Both the position numbers and the translations under genes were made by a program. Shown one piece after another: positions 38,285 through 48,061 of a DNA stretch of 64,000 nucleotides (the first letter of the stretch is position 1; each line of letters begins with the position of its first letter). Origin of the DNA: Novosphingobium sp. FSW06-99 (GTDB lineage: Bacteria; Pseudomonadota; Alphaproteobacteria; Sphingomonadales; Sphingomonadaceae); assembly GCF_001519065.1 (NCBI RefSeq), contig NZ_KQ954251.1, positions 496,001 to 560,000 of the forward strand, given 5' to 3'. The notes below the pieces were generated by a model. The model ran no database searches, had not been told where the DNA came from, and saw only the letters and a program-made list of their open reading frames with translations.

Positions 38285-40539
38285 GTCTGTTCCTCCGTCG
38301 TATATTCCAGACGCATCTGGCTGACGATCGCGGGCAACGGCAACTGGCTGGTGATCACCCATTGCCCGTTGCGGTTGGTGCTGTCGGCCACGAACAGATC
38401 ATTGGTCGGCCCGTCATACAGCGGCTGCGCGCTGTCCATCGGGGTCGATTGCGGGCGCGGCAGCATTTCGGTGGGTTTTGCCGTCAACAGGCTGCTAAGG
38501 AACAGCCCCGCCGAATTGATCACCCGCATGATGCCCTTGATCAGACGCTTTTTCACCAGCTCGCTCTGGCCGCCCGCCCGGTTCACCAGTTTCGGCGGCA
38601 GGCCGACGATCTGCGCGGTATAAAGGATGCCCGCCGTAACCTGGCTGGCCGCCGTGCCCAGTGTAAAGCTGCCATCGCCGGCCACCACCGCCGATGTCAC
38701 CACGCCATCGGCCAGCACGCTGATCGTCTGTCCGTAATAGTTCGATGGAAACCCGCTGCCCCCGGTGCCGAAATGTGTCGCTGGCGCGCCCGAATACGAC
38801 AGCGCGCCGTCCAGAAATCGCCCCTGCGCGATCGGCGTGCCTTCTACCCACCAATCGTTCAGGTATTCCACCGTGATCACGCCGCCCGCGCGCTCGACCA
38901 GAAACCACATGACATCGGTCGTGCCGCTGACATTGGGCGTGCTGCACATGTCGATCACATTGGCATTCGCCCCGCCAAAATCGGCGATCGGCACTTGCGA
39001 CCAGCCTTTTACCTGCTGGTCGGGGTTGAAGGCATGGACCAGCGCAATGCCATCGTTGCGCAGCGCCCAGATCAGCTCTTCGGTTTCCTGTTGCCAGGCT
39101 AGGCGCTTTATCCCCGGCTGCACCAGGTCGCGGCACCACACCGTGTCATTCTGGCTTTGGTATCGGCCATAGATCACCGAATAGAGCCCTTCGCGCACTT
39201 TGCGGCCGCCGCGCTGGATAAAGATCACGCGCTCTTCGGCCTGCACCGGGCGCACCGGCACGCTGCCGTAATTGCTCTGGCGCACCACCTGGATATTGGT
39301 GCTGTCGACCGCGGCGCTGCTGTTCTGCCCGGTCACGATATATTCGGCGCGCGTGGTCGAAAACACCAGTTGCAGATCCACCGCCGCCCACTGGATCGCG
39401 TCCGACCCGTCGATGCGGAACGAATAGGACAGATCCGCCTGAACCAGCCCGGTTGGGTCGAACGTGTTGAAATTCAGGAAGTCATTGACCACCGATCCGA
39501 TGATCCAGAAATCGGTGTAGAAGATCAGGCGCCCATTCCAGATCAGGCACCCTTTGGGCCAGACATTCGCGGTGCAGAACATCGGCAAAGACCAGCGCCA
39601 GGTGGCATAGCTGCTGGTCGACATGCACGGCGGCGCGGCCTGGGTAACCGTGGCCGTGCAGGTCGTGCTGGGGCTGGTCGGCGTGCCGGTCGTGCCGGTG
39701 ATGGTGAACTGGCCGAACTGGTTGCACACAAACAGCCACAGCACGCCCTCGTTGGTCGAACTGCTCGGCGGGGGCCCGTCCGATCCATCCCATTCGGAAC
39801 CCAGCGTGTGCGTGGGCGGCGTCGCCCCGGTGCAATTGCCGTTCTGCTGCTGGTAGAGATTTCCCTCCCACCACACATATTGCGCGGCGGCCACCTGTAT
39901 GCCCGGGCTCCACTGCACATAGGCGGAAAAATCCGCGGCCTGCAGCTGGATCGACCCGCCGACATGCCCGGACTGGAATATCGCACTGCTGGCCGTCAAT
40001 GTCACCGATGCATCCACCGTCGTGCCGCTGGGATAGACGGTGATCGTGCGGTCGCTGTTCGATTGCTGATAGGGCCCGGCCTTCAGCGCCAGCGCGGTAT
40101 AAGTGAACGTGCTGGCCCCGGTGCGGTTGATGCTGCCCGGGGGATAGCCTGGGTGGCACAGATACAGCACGTCGGCATCCTGCCAGTACATCAGCCCGGG
40201 CGCATCGGCGGCGGCATAGGGCACCGCGATCGTCACCGGCGTGCCGCCATTGGTCAGGATCGCACCGTCGTAATAGACCGTCACCAGCCCTTGCGAAAAC
40301 ACCAGCGCATAGGCCTCGGTCGCGTTGTACTCAAACGGCAGGATCGTGGTCGCCCCGGCCGCCGCCACGCCCGCCAGTTGCGATCCGCTGCGCTTGATCG
40401 CGGGCCCTTCGACCGTCGGCGCAAAGTTGACCATGCTGGCAACGGCGATGTCCCAGATGCCCTGATCGCTGCGGCCGAACAGGCGGGGCGAGATCTGGCC
40501 GCCCGCAAAGCTGTCGATCAGGACATGCTGGTTGCCCAC
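38281..40539 (-). CDS. Tail tubular protein B (nozzle, T7 gp12-like)
   Basis: The 752-residue protein opens MGNQHVLIDSFAGGQISPRLFGRSD, a very common beginning of podoviral nozzle proteins (GG-x-SPRL-xGR-D). The rest is beta-rich with FEYNATEAYALVFSQGLVTVYYDG and QPLYDGPTNDL-type segments. T7 gp12 has 794 residues. It would form the tail nozzle below the adaptor. GTG start at 40539, 3 bp after the tail tube A gene. Confidence 0.88.
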   Translation of the reverse strand: MGNQHVLIDSFAGGQISPRLFGRSDQGIWDIAVASMVNFAPTVEGPAIKRSGSQLAGVAAAGATTILPFEYNATEAYALVFSQGLVTVYYDGAILTNGGTPVTIAVPYAAADAPGLMYWQDADVLYLCHPGYPPGSINRTGASTFTYTALALKAGPYQQSNSDRTITVYPSGTTVDASVTLTASSAIFQSGHVGGSIQLQAADFSAYVQWSPGIQVAAAQYVWWEGNLYQQQNGNCTGATPPTHTLGSEWDGSDGPPPSSSTNEGVLWLFVCNQFGQFTITGTTGTPTSPSTTCTATVTQAAPPCMSTSSYATWRWSLPMFCTANVWPKGCLIWNGRLIFYTDFWIIGSVVNDFLNFNTFDPTGLVQADLSYSFRIDGSDAIQWAAVDLQLVFSTTRAEYIVTGQNSSAAVDSTNIQVVRQSNYGSVPVRPVQAEERVIFIQRGGRKVREGLYSVIYGRYQSQNDTVWCRDLVQPGIKRLAWQQETEELIWALRNDGIALVHAFNPDQQVKGWSQVPIADFGGANANVIDMCSTPNVSGTTDVMWFLVERAGGVITVEYLNDWWVEGTPIAQGRFLDGALSYSGAPATHFGTGGSGFPSNYYGQTISVLADGVVTSAVVAGDGSFTLGTAASQVTAGILYTAQIVGLPPKLVNRAGGQSELVKKRLIKGIMRVINSAGLFLSSLLTAKPTEMLPRPQSTPMDSAQPLYDGPTNDLFVADSTNRNGQWVITSQLPLPAIVSQMRLEYTTEEQT

Positions 40540-40542
40540 GGC

Positions 40543-41148
40543 TTACTGGTATCCGGCGGCAACCGGGCCGTATGAGGCATTCCACCGCGCGTTGATCCAG
40601 TCGTCTTCGGCAAATTGCAACGGCGGATCTTCCATGCCATCGGCCTGTGCGGCATCGTCATACTTGTCATGGAATTGCTGGATCAGCCGCTGGCCCAGAT
40701 CGCCATCGCCGGTCACTTTTTCAGCGGCGAGCCCGGCGATCATCAGCGAAAAGGCCATGGCCAGATCGGCGTCGAAATAATCGACCTCTTTCAGGTCATA
40801 GACATAGACCAGATTGAGCGGTGCGAAATTCGACAGCAACTGGCGACCTTCGCGCACATAGTCGCGAAAATCGCCAAATCCCGATATGCTGACCTGGACA
40901 ATACGCACGAAATCGCCCGGCAGATTGAATGCGTTGGTATAGCCGAACGCGGGCGGTACGGCGGTGGGTGCCAGTGTCACCCGCGTGCGCGCACAATGCC
41001 AGGTGTTGGCGCGCAGCGTGTTTTCGCGCGCCGTTTCCCAGAACATTGCGATCGCATCGCCCAGCGGCCCGATCGCGGGAAAGGACAGGACTTCGTCCTG
41101 CCCCAGATGGCCCGCAACCAGATTGTAGATGGCGATTTTCGATGGCAT
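40543..41148 (-). CDS. Tail tubular protein A (adaptor, T7 gp11-like)
   Basis: The 201-residue product (T7 gp11: 196) starts MPSKIAIYNLVAGHLGQDEV and has the adaptor pattern ARENTLRANTWHCARTR near residues 39-56 and YDLKEVDYFDADLAMAFSLMIAGLAAEKVTGD near 117-148. It would ring the portal and connect it to the nozzle. It is directly upstream of the nozzle gene. Confidence 0.88.
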   Translation of the reverse strand: MPSKIAIYNLVAGHLGQDEVLSFPAIGPLGDAIAMFWETARENTLRANTWHCARTRVTLAPTAVPPAFGYTNAFNLPGDFVRIVQVSISGFGDFRDYVREGRQLLSNFAPLNLVYVYDLKEVDYFDADLAMAFSLMIAGLAAEKVTGDGDLGQRLIQQFHDKYDDAAQADGMEDPPLQFAEDDWINARWNASYGPVAAGYQ

Positions 41149-41161
41149 CGGCCGCGCTCCG

Positions 41162-41359
41162 TCAAACCGGCGGGAACGTGTTTTCCAAAATCGCCATTTT
41201 GATCTGTTCCAGCGCCATGATCACGTCGTTGCGGTTGATCTCGACCGTCTTGTTGAAGATGACCGAGATAGTGTCTGCGGCGATCGAGGGCGTTCCGGCG
41301 CCGACCGACACATCCTGCACGCGGCCCCCGGCCGGGATCTGGTAATAATATGCAGCCAT
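41162..41359 (-). CDS. Small phage protein of unknown function
   Basis: A 65-residue frame between the putative decoration and adaptor genes, starting MAAYYYQIPAGGRVQDVSVG. It ends in a predicted helix (NRNDVIMALEQIKMAILENTFPP). Spacing to both neighbours is small (13 and 47 bp). No family recognised. The place suggests a minor head or head-completion protein. Confidence 0.6.
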   Translation of the reverse strand: MAAYYYQIPAGGRVQDVSVGAGTPSIAADTISVIFNKTVEINRNDVIMALEQIKMAILENTFPPV

Positions 41360-41406
41360 CGCCGTTTCCTACACTGCGGCGGCCCCGGCGAACCGGGGCC
41401 GCGCGC

Positions 41407-41877
41407 TCAGTTCGTCATCATGTAATTCAGCAGCAGTTCCATGTTGAACGCCGTCGGCAGCGCCGCGTTGGCGATCGTCATGAACAGATACTGGTCGGCG
41501 GTAACCTGCCCCGCCACGCGCTGCGCCACCGGGCGCAGCGTGTTCAGCGTGTTCGCCGCCGGGGCGACGATCGAGCCAAACGTGGTGGCGCTGACGATCG
41601 AGGCGGGCAGCGGCGTGGTGCCATACCCGAATTCCAGCGTAACGCCCGTCAGCGTGGTATCGCTCTGCGCCTGCAGGTCGACGAAATAGGCGCCTGCCTG
41701 CAGCTTGCCGATCAGCACGATATCGTTCGCCGCGCCCACGCCCTGTGCCACCAGCGACGCGCCGGTGATCACGAACGTCGACGACCGGCGCTCTGCATTG
41801 ACCACGCCGCCATCCATCAACTGCGGCGGGGTCGTGCCCCAGAATTGCTGGGCCTGTACCGAATAACCAAATGGCAT
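41407..41877 (-). CDS. Putative capsid decoration protein
   Basis: The 156-residue product is beta-rich and Ala/Thr/Val-rich, with few charges (FVITGASLVAQGVGAANDIVLIG; AGAYFVDLQAQSDTTLTGVTL), typical of head decoration or cement proteins. It lies 65 bp downstream of the capsid gene. In BPP-1-type phages a protein of similar size follows the capsid gene. Family membership not verified. Confidence 0.6.
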   Translation of the reverse strand: MPFGYSVQAQQFWGTTPPQLMDGGVVNAERRSSTFVITGASLVAQGVGAANDIVLIGKLQAGAYFVDLQAQSDTTLTGVTLEFGYGTTPLPASIVSATTFGSIVAPAANTLNTLRPVAQRVAGQVTADQYLFMTIANAALPTAFNMELLLNYMMTN

Positions 41878-41942
41878 GTCTCAACCCTTTCGTTGGGGGG
41901 CAGACGGCACCGCGTGGCGCGTGCCACGCGGTGCGCGCTACC

Positions 41943-42896
41943 TCAGCTTTCGTAGCATTCGATAAAGCCCGACATGCCGTCCTGCGTGCGCGTGACGGCC
42001 ATGCAGCTGCGGGCATAGACCTGCGTTTCGTAGTGCAGATCCTCGCGCAACGTGATGTTGGTGAACAGCCGTTCCCACCACCCGGCATAGACCCCGGCCT
42101 TTACCCAGAACGGCAGCTTGCGCACCAGCTGGCCCGTGGTGGGCGAAGTATAGGTGGTCGGCGATCGCGTGGCATAGCTGGGGCTGGCCAGGTTCACTTC
42201 GATGAATTCAAAGCCCAGGAACTGGATGATCTTCTTGCCGTCCGCCGAGGCCCGGCCGCCCAGCGCGCGAAATTCGTCGCTGGTAACCTGTACTTCCTTC
42301 ATCAGATCGCCCATCTGGATCGGCGTAACCATGATATAGGCCATCGACTGGTCGAAATCGACATCGCCCAGGGCCAGCACCGTGCGCGCCTGGATGATCT
42401 TGGCCACGTTCAGATGGTTGCTGCCGCTGGCGCCATAGCCGAAATTGGCCGGGATCACCTGCGCGGTCGGGAATGGCACCACGGTCGTGCCTGCCGTGCC
42501 GCCCTGCCCGGTCAGACGGCCACCGAAAAAGCCGTTGATCCATTGGCGGTTGTGGTATCGCCGAATGGCCGCCGACCCCTGCATGGTGTAACCACCGGTC
42601 AGGTCGATATTGGCCATCAACTGGTCCTGCTTGTTGACCAGCTTGTCGAAATAATCCGGCGCGGGCTTGCCCAGCCAAAGGCGTGTTTGCGCGCCATCGG
42701 TGGGCACGATCGGCACGTGGCGCCCTTCGACGGTTTCGGTTTCCACCGCGCCGAAGAAATCCTCGATCTCGGCCAGAATGCCGTCCAGATCGCCTTCCAT
42801 GCAGGTAGTCAGCAGCTCGCCACCGCGCGGCTGCAGGGCCAGTTCCATATTGGACTGAAACGTGATTTTCTCGGTAACATAGACCTGGTCAGCCAT
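41943..42896 (-). CDS. Major capsid protein
   Basis: The 317-residue protein lies between scaffold and decoration genes and starts MADQVYVTEKITFQSNMELAL. Features of the podoviral HK97-fold capsid group are the loop region WINGFFGGRLTGQGG near residues 121-135, GYGASGSNHLNVAKI, and the C-terminal strand HYETQVYARSCMAVTR. A coding frame continues upstream to 42998 but ATG 42896 is preceded by GGGAGG and gives the usual length. Expected as the most abundant virion protein. Confidence 0.88.
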   Translation of the reverse strand: MADQVYVTEKITFQSNMELALQPRGGELLTTCMEGDLDGILAEIEDFFGAVETETVEGRHVPIVPTDGAQTRLWLGKPAPDYFDKLVNKQDQLMANIDLTGGYTMQGSAAIRRYHNRQWINGFFGGRLTGQGGTAGTTVVPFPTAQVIPANFGYGASGSNHLNVAKIIQARTVLALGDVDFDQSMAYIMVTPIQMGDLMKEVQVTSDEFRALGGRASADGKKIIQFLGFEFIEVNLASPSYATRSPTTYTSPTTGQLVRKLPFWVKAGVYAGWWERLFTNITLREDLHYETQVYARSCMAVTRTQDGMSGFIECYES

Positions 42897-43095
42897 GCGG
42901 GCCTCCCGAAAGATGTGGTTGAACATCGATCGAAAGGCTTGTGGGCAGGCCCGGCCTTGTCTGGCGTTTGACGCACGCTTGAGCGGGTGTAACGGCACCG
43001 CCGGCGCCGGGGCCGCCCCGAAACGGGTTATGCGGCTTATCCGGCGTTGAGGGCGCCCTTATCCGTCAAAGACAGGGCGCCCGTCAAGCGGCTAT
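42897..43095. other. Gap between scaffold and capsid genes
   Basis: This 199-bp stretch holds no gene. The GGGCGCCC palindrome occurs twice in opposed context (around 43052-43059 and 43076-43083), giving a possible 8-bp stem with a 16-base loop after the scaffold stop. It could lower read-through or process the mRNA before the capsid cistron. No promoter was recognised. Confidence 0.4.
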
Positions 43096-43977
43096 TCAAT
43101 CGCGCTTCGCCGCCGCCTTCTTCGCTGCCGCCAGTTGCGCGATCAGCCGGTCATAGGTCGCGCGCGCCACGGCATCACCCGACCGGATCGCCGCACCGTT
43201 CTCGCGCTTGTGCCGGTCAAGCTCGGCCTGCAATTCCGGCACGCTCAGGCTGACAATCTCGCTTTCGCCCGATCGCAACAGATCCTCCGACGTGCGCTTG
43301 CCCAGATCGGCCAGGATCTTGGCCGCGCCATCCACACCGAATGCGCCGCCCAGCTTGTCGACAGCGCCCTTGTCAAATCCCAGCGCTTCGGCGCCGCGCC
43401 GCATGAATTGCAGGTTCTTGCCGTAATCGGCCCCCCATTCGGATTGCAGCGCGGCCTTTTGCGCATCGACGCGGGCCTTTTCGCCCTCGATCGACTGGAT
43501 CGCGGTATTGTTCCACCACCCCACGATCCCTTCGACCTGGGCTTGCGTCAGGCCCGCCGCATGCGCGCTCTCGGCAAAGGCTTTGGTGAAGGTCGGGTCG
43601 GGCTGAAATCCGTCCGGCGCGCCGATGGTGTATTTGTCGGGCGTTTCCGGCCGTCCCAGCTTGTTCCACACTTCGGCCCATTTGTCGGTTTCCTCGGCCT
43701 TGGGAATGGGGATGCGCGCATGCAGCGCGCGCTCCGCCTCGCGCGCCGACCGGGCGATTTCATCGGGGCTCTTGAACCCCTTTTGCGCCACCCAGTCGCG
43801 CGCACTGGGCGCGCCTTCGCCCAGCGGTTCAGTGCCGAATGCATCCATCCAGGGCGCATAAGTCAGTTGCGGATCGGGCGTGGCGGGCGCGGCGGGTGCG
43901 CCATCGCCTGCCGCAGGGGGCGCCCCGCCCGGGGCCGCACCGCCATCATTTGAACTCATCAGGTCGGATAAACTCAT
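43096..43977 (-). CDS. Scaffolding protein
   Basis: The 293-residue protein has a disordered Gly/Ala/Pro start (residues 7-40), a middle with FKSPDEIARSAREAERALHARIPIP, and a highly charged helical C-terminus ending in LAAAKKAAAKRD, the basic capsid-binding tail of scaffolds. It precedes the capsid gene as in T7 and BPP-1-type phages. It overlaps the upstream Bbp19-like gene by 32 bp. Confidence 0.8.
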   Translation of the reverse strand: MSLSDLMSSNDGGAAPGGAPPAAGDGAPAAPATPDPQLTYAPWMDAFGTEPLGEGAPSARDWVAQKGFKSPDEIARSAREAERALHARIPIPKAEETDKWAEVWNKLGRPETPDKYTIGAPDGFQPDPTFTKAFAESAHAAGLTQAQVEGIVGWWNNTAIQSIEGEKARVDAQKAALQSEWGADYGKNLQFMRRGAEALGFDKGAVDKLGGAFGVDGAAKILADLGKRTSEDLLRSGESEIVSLSVPELQAELDRHKRENGAAIRSGDAVARATYDRLIAQLAAAKKAAAKRD

Positions 43978-44257
43978 CGTGCACCTCCGTCAGGGGATTG
44001 ATATCTTCGGGTTGAAAGTTGCGGATCGACATGATCTGCAACAGGACCTGGCGCCGACCCTCGCGCACCGCCATGTCGTACATATCTCCGGTCGCCGTAG
44101 TCGTATTCGCGTGACAAAATTCGCGCAGATAGGCCAGCACACGGCCCGCATGCACGCCGTTTGGGCCGTTCAGGTCGAACACCACATCAAACGACTGTTT
44201 GCGCGCCGCCCTGATCTTCCGATCAAGCTCCCGCATTCGCCATTTGCCAAGCATCAT
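43946..44257 (-). CDS. Bbp19-like phage protein
   Basis: The 103-residue product has VFDLNGPNGVHAGRVLAYLREFCH near residues 26-49 and MAVREGRRQVLLQIMSI near 62-78, the pattern of the small Bbp19 family found between portal and scaffold genes in BPP-1-like podoviruses. Function unknown; its constant place suggests a role in head assembly. ATG overlaps the portal stop by four bases. Confidence 0.75.
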   Translation of the reverse strand: MMLGKWRMRELDRKIRAARKQSFDVVFDLNGPNGVHAGRVLAYLREFCHANTTTATGDMYDMAVREGRRQVLLQIMSIRNFQPEDINPLTEVHDEFIRPDEFK

Positions 44258-45894
44258 GCCATCGCCCCGGCGGCCTTGCCCGCCTGCGCCATGTTCAGCA
44301 TCGCCTGGCTCATCGCCGGCGCCGCCGTGGTCAACTGTTCCTGCTGCTGCTGCTGCGCGCGAAGCTGGCGCTTGGCGATCACCTGGTCCGGATCGGCCAG
44401 CCAGTCGGCCCGCACGCCCAGCGCCAGCATCACCCCGCGCGGCGCCGCGTCGGTATCGACCACGTCCATCGCGCTCGGGTCGATTTCGGCCAGTGGCTGC
44501 AGTGCCTGCAACCCGGTGAGGAACTGTTGCGCCTCGGCCGACTTGGCCGCCGTGGTGAACGGATTGACGAATTCGTAGCGCAGACCCGCGCGCGCCTCGC
44601 GCAGCTCGCCCGGCGGCGGGTCGATCTGGCCCGCGCGCAACAGGATATCCATTTCGCGCGCCACTTGCGGTGTCAGGCTTTCGGCAAGCTGACGCCCGAC
44701 ATTCGGCGCCTGCAGCGCCATCGCCTCGCGCTTGCGGCCCAGATATTCGGTGGCCGTCTGCCGGTCGATCGGTTCCTGCATGATGGCAAACGCGTTGGTC
44801 AGATAGGTTTTTTCGACCCCCGCCTGATAGGTTTCCATCGCCTTTTCGGCATAGGCGGTCTGCACCCCGGCCAGGAACGGCTCCATCTGCCGTTTGCCGT
44901 TGATCATGCCGCCGGGAATGCCCGCGCCGGGCGTCATGCTCATGCGGTTGAACGCGCCTTCTTCGGGCACCAGCACGGGCGGCGACAGGTTCAGGTGGGT
45001 GGCGCGGATATAGTCATGGCCCATCTGGTTCAGCATCTTGATCGTGCCGATCTTCATCGCCGTGGGCCCGACGCCATAGGGGTCGTTGGGCGCCAGGGTA
45101 TAGCGGCTTACCGCCAGCGGCGGGCTGTAGAACCCGCGCGCCGACACCAGCGTCTTGTCCTCCTCGATCACATAGAGGCTCTGGATCGGGAACCCGTCGA
45201 TATCCATGCGGCCCGCTTCCCAATGGCTGTTGGGCCGCACCACGTGCACCACATGGAATTTCTGATCGACTTTGCCCGCGCGCAGCGCCTCCATCACTTT
45301 CGGGCACCGCGCGATCGCGTCATCGTGGAACATCTGCGCGATCGCCCGCGCGGTCAGCCGAAACCGGCGATGGATCGTATCGACCATGCCGCGAAAATCA
45401 TCGTCGATGAAGATCTCCGACAAGTGCAGCGTGCGATACGACAGGCCGATCCCGACGTTTTCATCCGTCCAGAACGCCCCGGTGCCATAGAGGCCCAGTT
45501 GCCGCCAGCGCAGCGGGCTCTGGCTGGCAAACCCGGTGTGCGGCGCATTGCGGCACGCGTGCAGCCGTTCCGCCGCGCCTGCCAGCCATTTCTGCACTTT
45601 GGGCATGGCGTTCAGCGTCTGGTTGGTGGTCCACAGCTTGGTCACCTGTTCGCCATCGGGCAACAGCATCGCCTGCATCGCCGCCACAAAGGTTTCCAGC
45701 CCCGACACCGCCGTATCGTCGGTCAGGTGCTGGTCGCGCTGATAGCCGGGCGTCAGCTTGTAGAAACCGCCCTGCTGATAGGGGTCGGCCCAGCGCTCGC
45801 ACTGGCGCCACAGGCTTTCGTGCGCGCGGCGCTGCTCGCACAGTGTTTCGTGCCGTTTGAGCAAAATCTGCACCTGGTCCTGATCGACTGGCAT
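44254..45894 (-). CDS. Portal (head-tail connector) protein
   Basis: The 546-residue protein opens with a helical start (VDQDQVQILLKRHETLCEQRRAHE) and has the podoviral portal pattern: YGTGAFWTDENVGIGLSYRTL near residues 135-155, RFRLTARAIAQMFHDDA and PYGVGPTAMKIGTIKMLNQM. It ends in a Gln-rich helix. It forms the twelve-fold ring for DNA packaging. ATG 45894 fits the size (T7 gp8: 536) and follows GGATGT; the upstream frame is not of portal type. Confidence 0.9.
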   Translation of the reverse strand: MPVDQDQVQILLKRHETLCEQRRAHESLWRQCERWADPYQQGGFYKLTPGYQRDQHLTDDTAVSGLETFVAAMQAMLLPDGEQVTKLWTTNQTLNAMPKVQKWLAGAAERLHACRNAPHTGFASQSPLRWRQLGLYGTGAFWTDENVGIGLSYRTLHLSEIFIDDDFRGMVDTIHRRFRLTARAIAQMFHDDAIARCPKVMEALRAGKVDQKFHVVHVVRPNSHWEAGRMDIDGFPIQSLYVIEEDKTLVSARGFYSPPLAVSRYTLAPNDPYGVGPTAMKIGTIKMLNQMGHDYIRATHLNLSPPVLVPEEGAFNRMSMTPGAGIPGGMINGKRQMEPFLAGVQTAYAEKAMETYQAGVEKTYLTNAFAIMQEPIDRQTATEYLGRKREAMALQAPNVGRQLAESLTPQVAREMDILLRAGQIDPPPGELREARAGLRYEFVNPFTTAAKSAEAQQFLTGLQALQPLAEIDPSAMDVVDTDAAPRGVMLALGVRADWLADPDQVIAKRQLRAQQQQQEQLTTAAPAMSQAMLNMAQAGKAAGAMA

Positions 45895-45910
45895 GGGACA
45901 TCCTTTCGAA

Positions 45911-46252
45911 TTATTCGGGGGCGGCCACTCGTTCGGGCACGCACAGCGCGCGCGACAGCGTGTATTGGCCATGGGCGCGCAGCACGTGCTGCGGCACGGT
46001 CACCCGCCCCAGCTCGCGATTGGCCACGCGGATGATCCAGGTGTTGAACCGGCGTTCGGTCTCGCCGGTGGGCAGTGGCCAATCCTTGACCAGCATCACA
46101 TCCATGCCCTGCCGGATCAGCCAGTCGCCTTCGCCGGCCGTCAGCGTGACACCCAGCTCGTGCTTGGTATCCTTGTCGCACTGCGCCAGCGCCAGGGTGA
46201 TCTTCCGGCCGCTCACGATCGCCGCATAGGCGGGGTTTTCGATCATCGCCAT
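45911..46252 (-). CDS. Phage protein of unknown function
   Basis: A 113-residue frame between the Ala/Pro-rich small protein and the portal. It begins MAMIENPAYAAIVSGRKITLAL and has mixed alpha/beta composition with GDWLIRQGMDVMLVKDWPLP in the middle. It is 16 bp from the portal start. No family recognised. Position suggests a packaging or head-associated role, but that is not shown. Confidence 0.65.
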   Translation of the reverse strand: MAMIENPAYAAIVSGRKITLALAQCDKDTKHELGVTLTAGEGDWLIRQGMDVMLVKDWPLPTGETERRFNTWIIRVANRELGRVTVPQHVLRAHGQYTLSRALCVPERVAAPE

Positions 46253-46253
46253 G

Positions 46254-46499
46254 TCAGTTCCCCAGCAAGGTTTTCGGGCCGGGCATCATCGGCTGCGCCC
46301 CATTCGGCCCGGTCAGCATGTCAGCGGCGCTGCCCATGCGGCCAAGCAGGCTGTCCTGCGCGTTCTGCTGTTGCTGCGCCTGGTTCAGGCTGACCGGCGG
46401 CGGCACCACCGGCGCCTTGGGCCGGTCGACGAGCGCCGCGACCGTGCCCGCCGCACTAACCCCGGCAAGCAAAATGGGAAGAAAAGCTGCTTGAGCCAT
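46254..46499 (-). CDS. Small Ala/Gln/Pro-rich phage protein
   Basis: The 81-residue product has an N-terminal hydrophobic helix (MAQAAFLPILLAGVSAAGTV), then a Pro/Gln-rich part (APVVPPPVSLNQAQQQQNAQ) and a Gly-rich end. It sits between terminase and the unknown 113-residue protein, one base from the latter. Unknown family. The hydrophobic start may be a membrane segment or a virion-internal helix. Confidence 0.6.
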   Translation of the reverse strand: MAQAAFLPILLAGVSAAGTVAALVDRPKAPVVPPPVSLNQAQQQQNAQDSLLGRMGSAADMLTGPNGAQPMMPGPKTLLGN

Positions 46500-46510
46500 T
46501 GTACCCTCCA

Positions 46511-48061
46511 TCAATCAAGGTTGGAAAAAACATCGTAATTGGTGTTGAAACGGATGATCTGATTTTGCGGCTTTCGCTCGCGCCCGCGAACATCGGCCAT
46601 CGTGTATTGCCCTTCCAGTGCCGCATACTGCTCTGCGTCGGCGACGTGGGTGAAGATCGTATCGGCAATCGACAGTTCGCCGCGCGTTTCGCCGGTCGAT
46701 GTCTCTGCCTTCGAATAGCGGTATCCGCCCGCATGGGCCTTGATCAGGTGCGTCGCCCCGGCATCGATCTGGTACCCGTGCAATTCCTTCATCGCCTTCC
46801 AGATCACTTCGTTGCGCAGCGATGCCTTGTTCGTCTTGGCCCGATGGACCTTGAACCCCAGCGCATTTTCGAAAACCTCGCGCCAGTCATAGTCATCGTC
46901 TGGCCGGTCGCTCGACAGGAACATCGCCGGATCGCCCACCACGCGAAGCTGATCGGCATGCGTGATCGAAAATTTTTCCAGCAGGTATTTGCGCAGCATC
47001 CGGCCGAACTGCGCGGCGCCAACTTTCAACAATTCCCGACCGTTAGGGGCCAGATTGGCCAGTGCGCCAAGGGTGCGGACTTGGTTCAATTCGTTCCGGT
47101 AAAGCGGAACTGCCGCCGCGAACAAGCCTTGATCCACGCCCACGATCAGCTTGAACCGCCGGTCCCATTTCAGCCCCTCCACGACGTGCAGCCGGTGATC
47201 GAAATCGGGGTTGACCGGCAGACCGTGCATCAGCGCCACCGGCTTGTTGTGCACCATGCGATCGACATAGCCGGGCTTGTGCTTGTTCGCCGCGATCTGG
47301 CGCACATAGTACGCGCGGCCGCCTTCCAGATTGTGCAGGTTCTCCGCGCCCGCTTCCATGCCGCCGGGCTGCACAAAGGTCTGGATCAGCTCGCGATCCC
47401 CGAGCCAGTCCTGCAGGATCACATCCGCTTCCGGATCGAGGTCGATAAGTGCTTTGTCGAATGCCAGGCGATAGGCATGGTTTTCGACATCGGGCATGTT
47501 CATCACCACGATGATCTGCGGGTCGATCACCATCTTGGGGTCGAGGTCGGAAAAGCGGCCGACGCGACCGGTCAGGAACGGGATCAGATCGGGCGGCTGA
47601 ATATCCGCCTCATCCACGATCACCGCGTTGACTTCCCAGCCACGGCAGGCGGCTTCCACGCCCTGATCGCCGATCGCGCGAAATTCGAATTCGCAATCGA
47701 GCCGTTCCAGGATCGCGCCGGTTTCCGGATCGGTCTTCAGGATCTTGGAAAACTTGTGCGTATAGGGCGCCCGCATCGAAAAGCCCTTGTCGCGGGGCAC
47801 GATGTTGAACCACGATTTCAGCGTGGTCGCTTCCAGGCTGGGATAGCTTTCGCGGATGACGCCGATCCGTGCCTTGCGCCGCAGCACGCCCTTGCTGTCG
47901 ACCCGGCCGCCCTGCCGCGATGCCAGTTCCAGCCCCGACGCCAGCGCGGCGATCGTCTTGCCCGACCCCACCGGCCCGACGCAGATCTTGATGAACGCGC
48001 GCGACTGGCGGAACGCATCCGCGATCGGCCCGGGCGAATTGAGCACGCGCGCCTCAGTCAT
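46511..48061 (-). CDS. terL: Terminase large subunit
   Basis: The 516-residue protein has an N-terminal ATPase with Walker A GPVGSGKT (residues 29-36) and Walker B VNAVIVDEAD near residues 145-154. The C-terminal nuclease half has a conserved LIVGVDQGLFAAA segment near residue 310 (first acidic residue of the RNase H fold). It cuts and drives phage DNA into the procapsid. Start ATG 48061 overlaps the upstream gene by 8 bp. Confidence 0.93.
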   Translation of the reverse strand: MTEARVLNSPGPIADAFRQSRAFIKICVGPVGSGKTIAALASGLELASRQGGRVDSKGVLRRKARIGVIRESYPSLEATTLKSWFNIVPRDKGFSMRAPYTHKFSKILKTDPETGAILERLDCEFEFRAIGDQGVEAACRGWEVNAVIVDEADIQPPDLIPFLTGRVGRFSDLDPKMVIDPQIIVVMNMPDVENHAYRLAFDKALIDLDPEADVILQDWLGDRELIQTFVQPGGMEAGAENLHNLEGGRAYYVRQIAANKHKPGYVDRMVHNKPVALMHGLPVNPDFDHRLHVVEGLKWDRRFKLIVGVDQGLFAAAVPLYRNELNQVRTLGALANLAPNGRELLKVGAAQFGRMLRKYLLEKFSITHADQLRVVGDPAMFLSSDRPDDDYDWREVFENALGFKVHRAKTNKASLRNEVIWKAMKELHGYQIDAGATHLIKAHAGGYRYSKAETSTGETRGELSIADTIFTHVADAEQYAALEGQYTMADVRGRERKPQNQIIRFNTNYDVFSNLD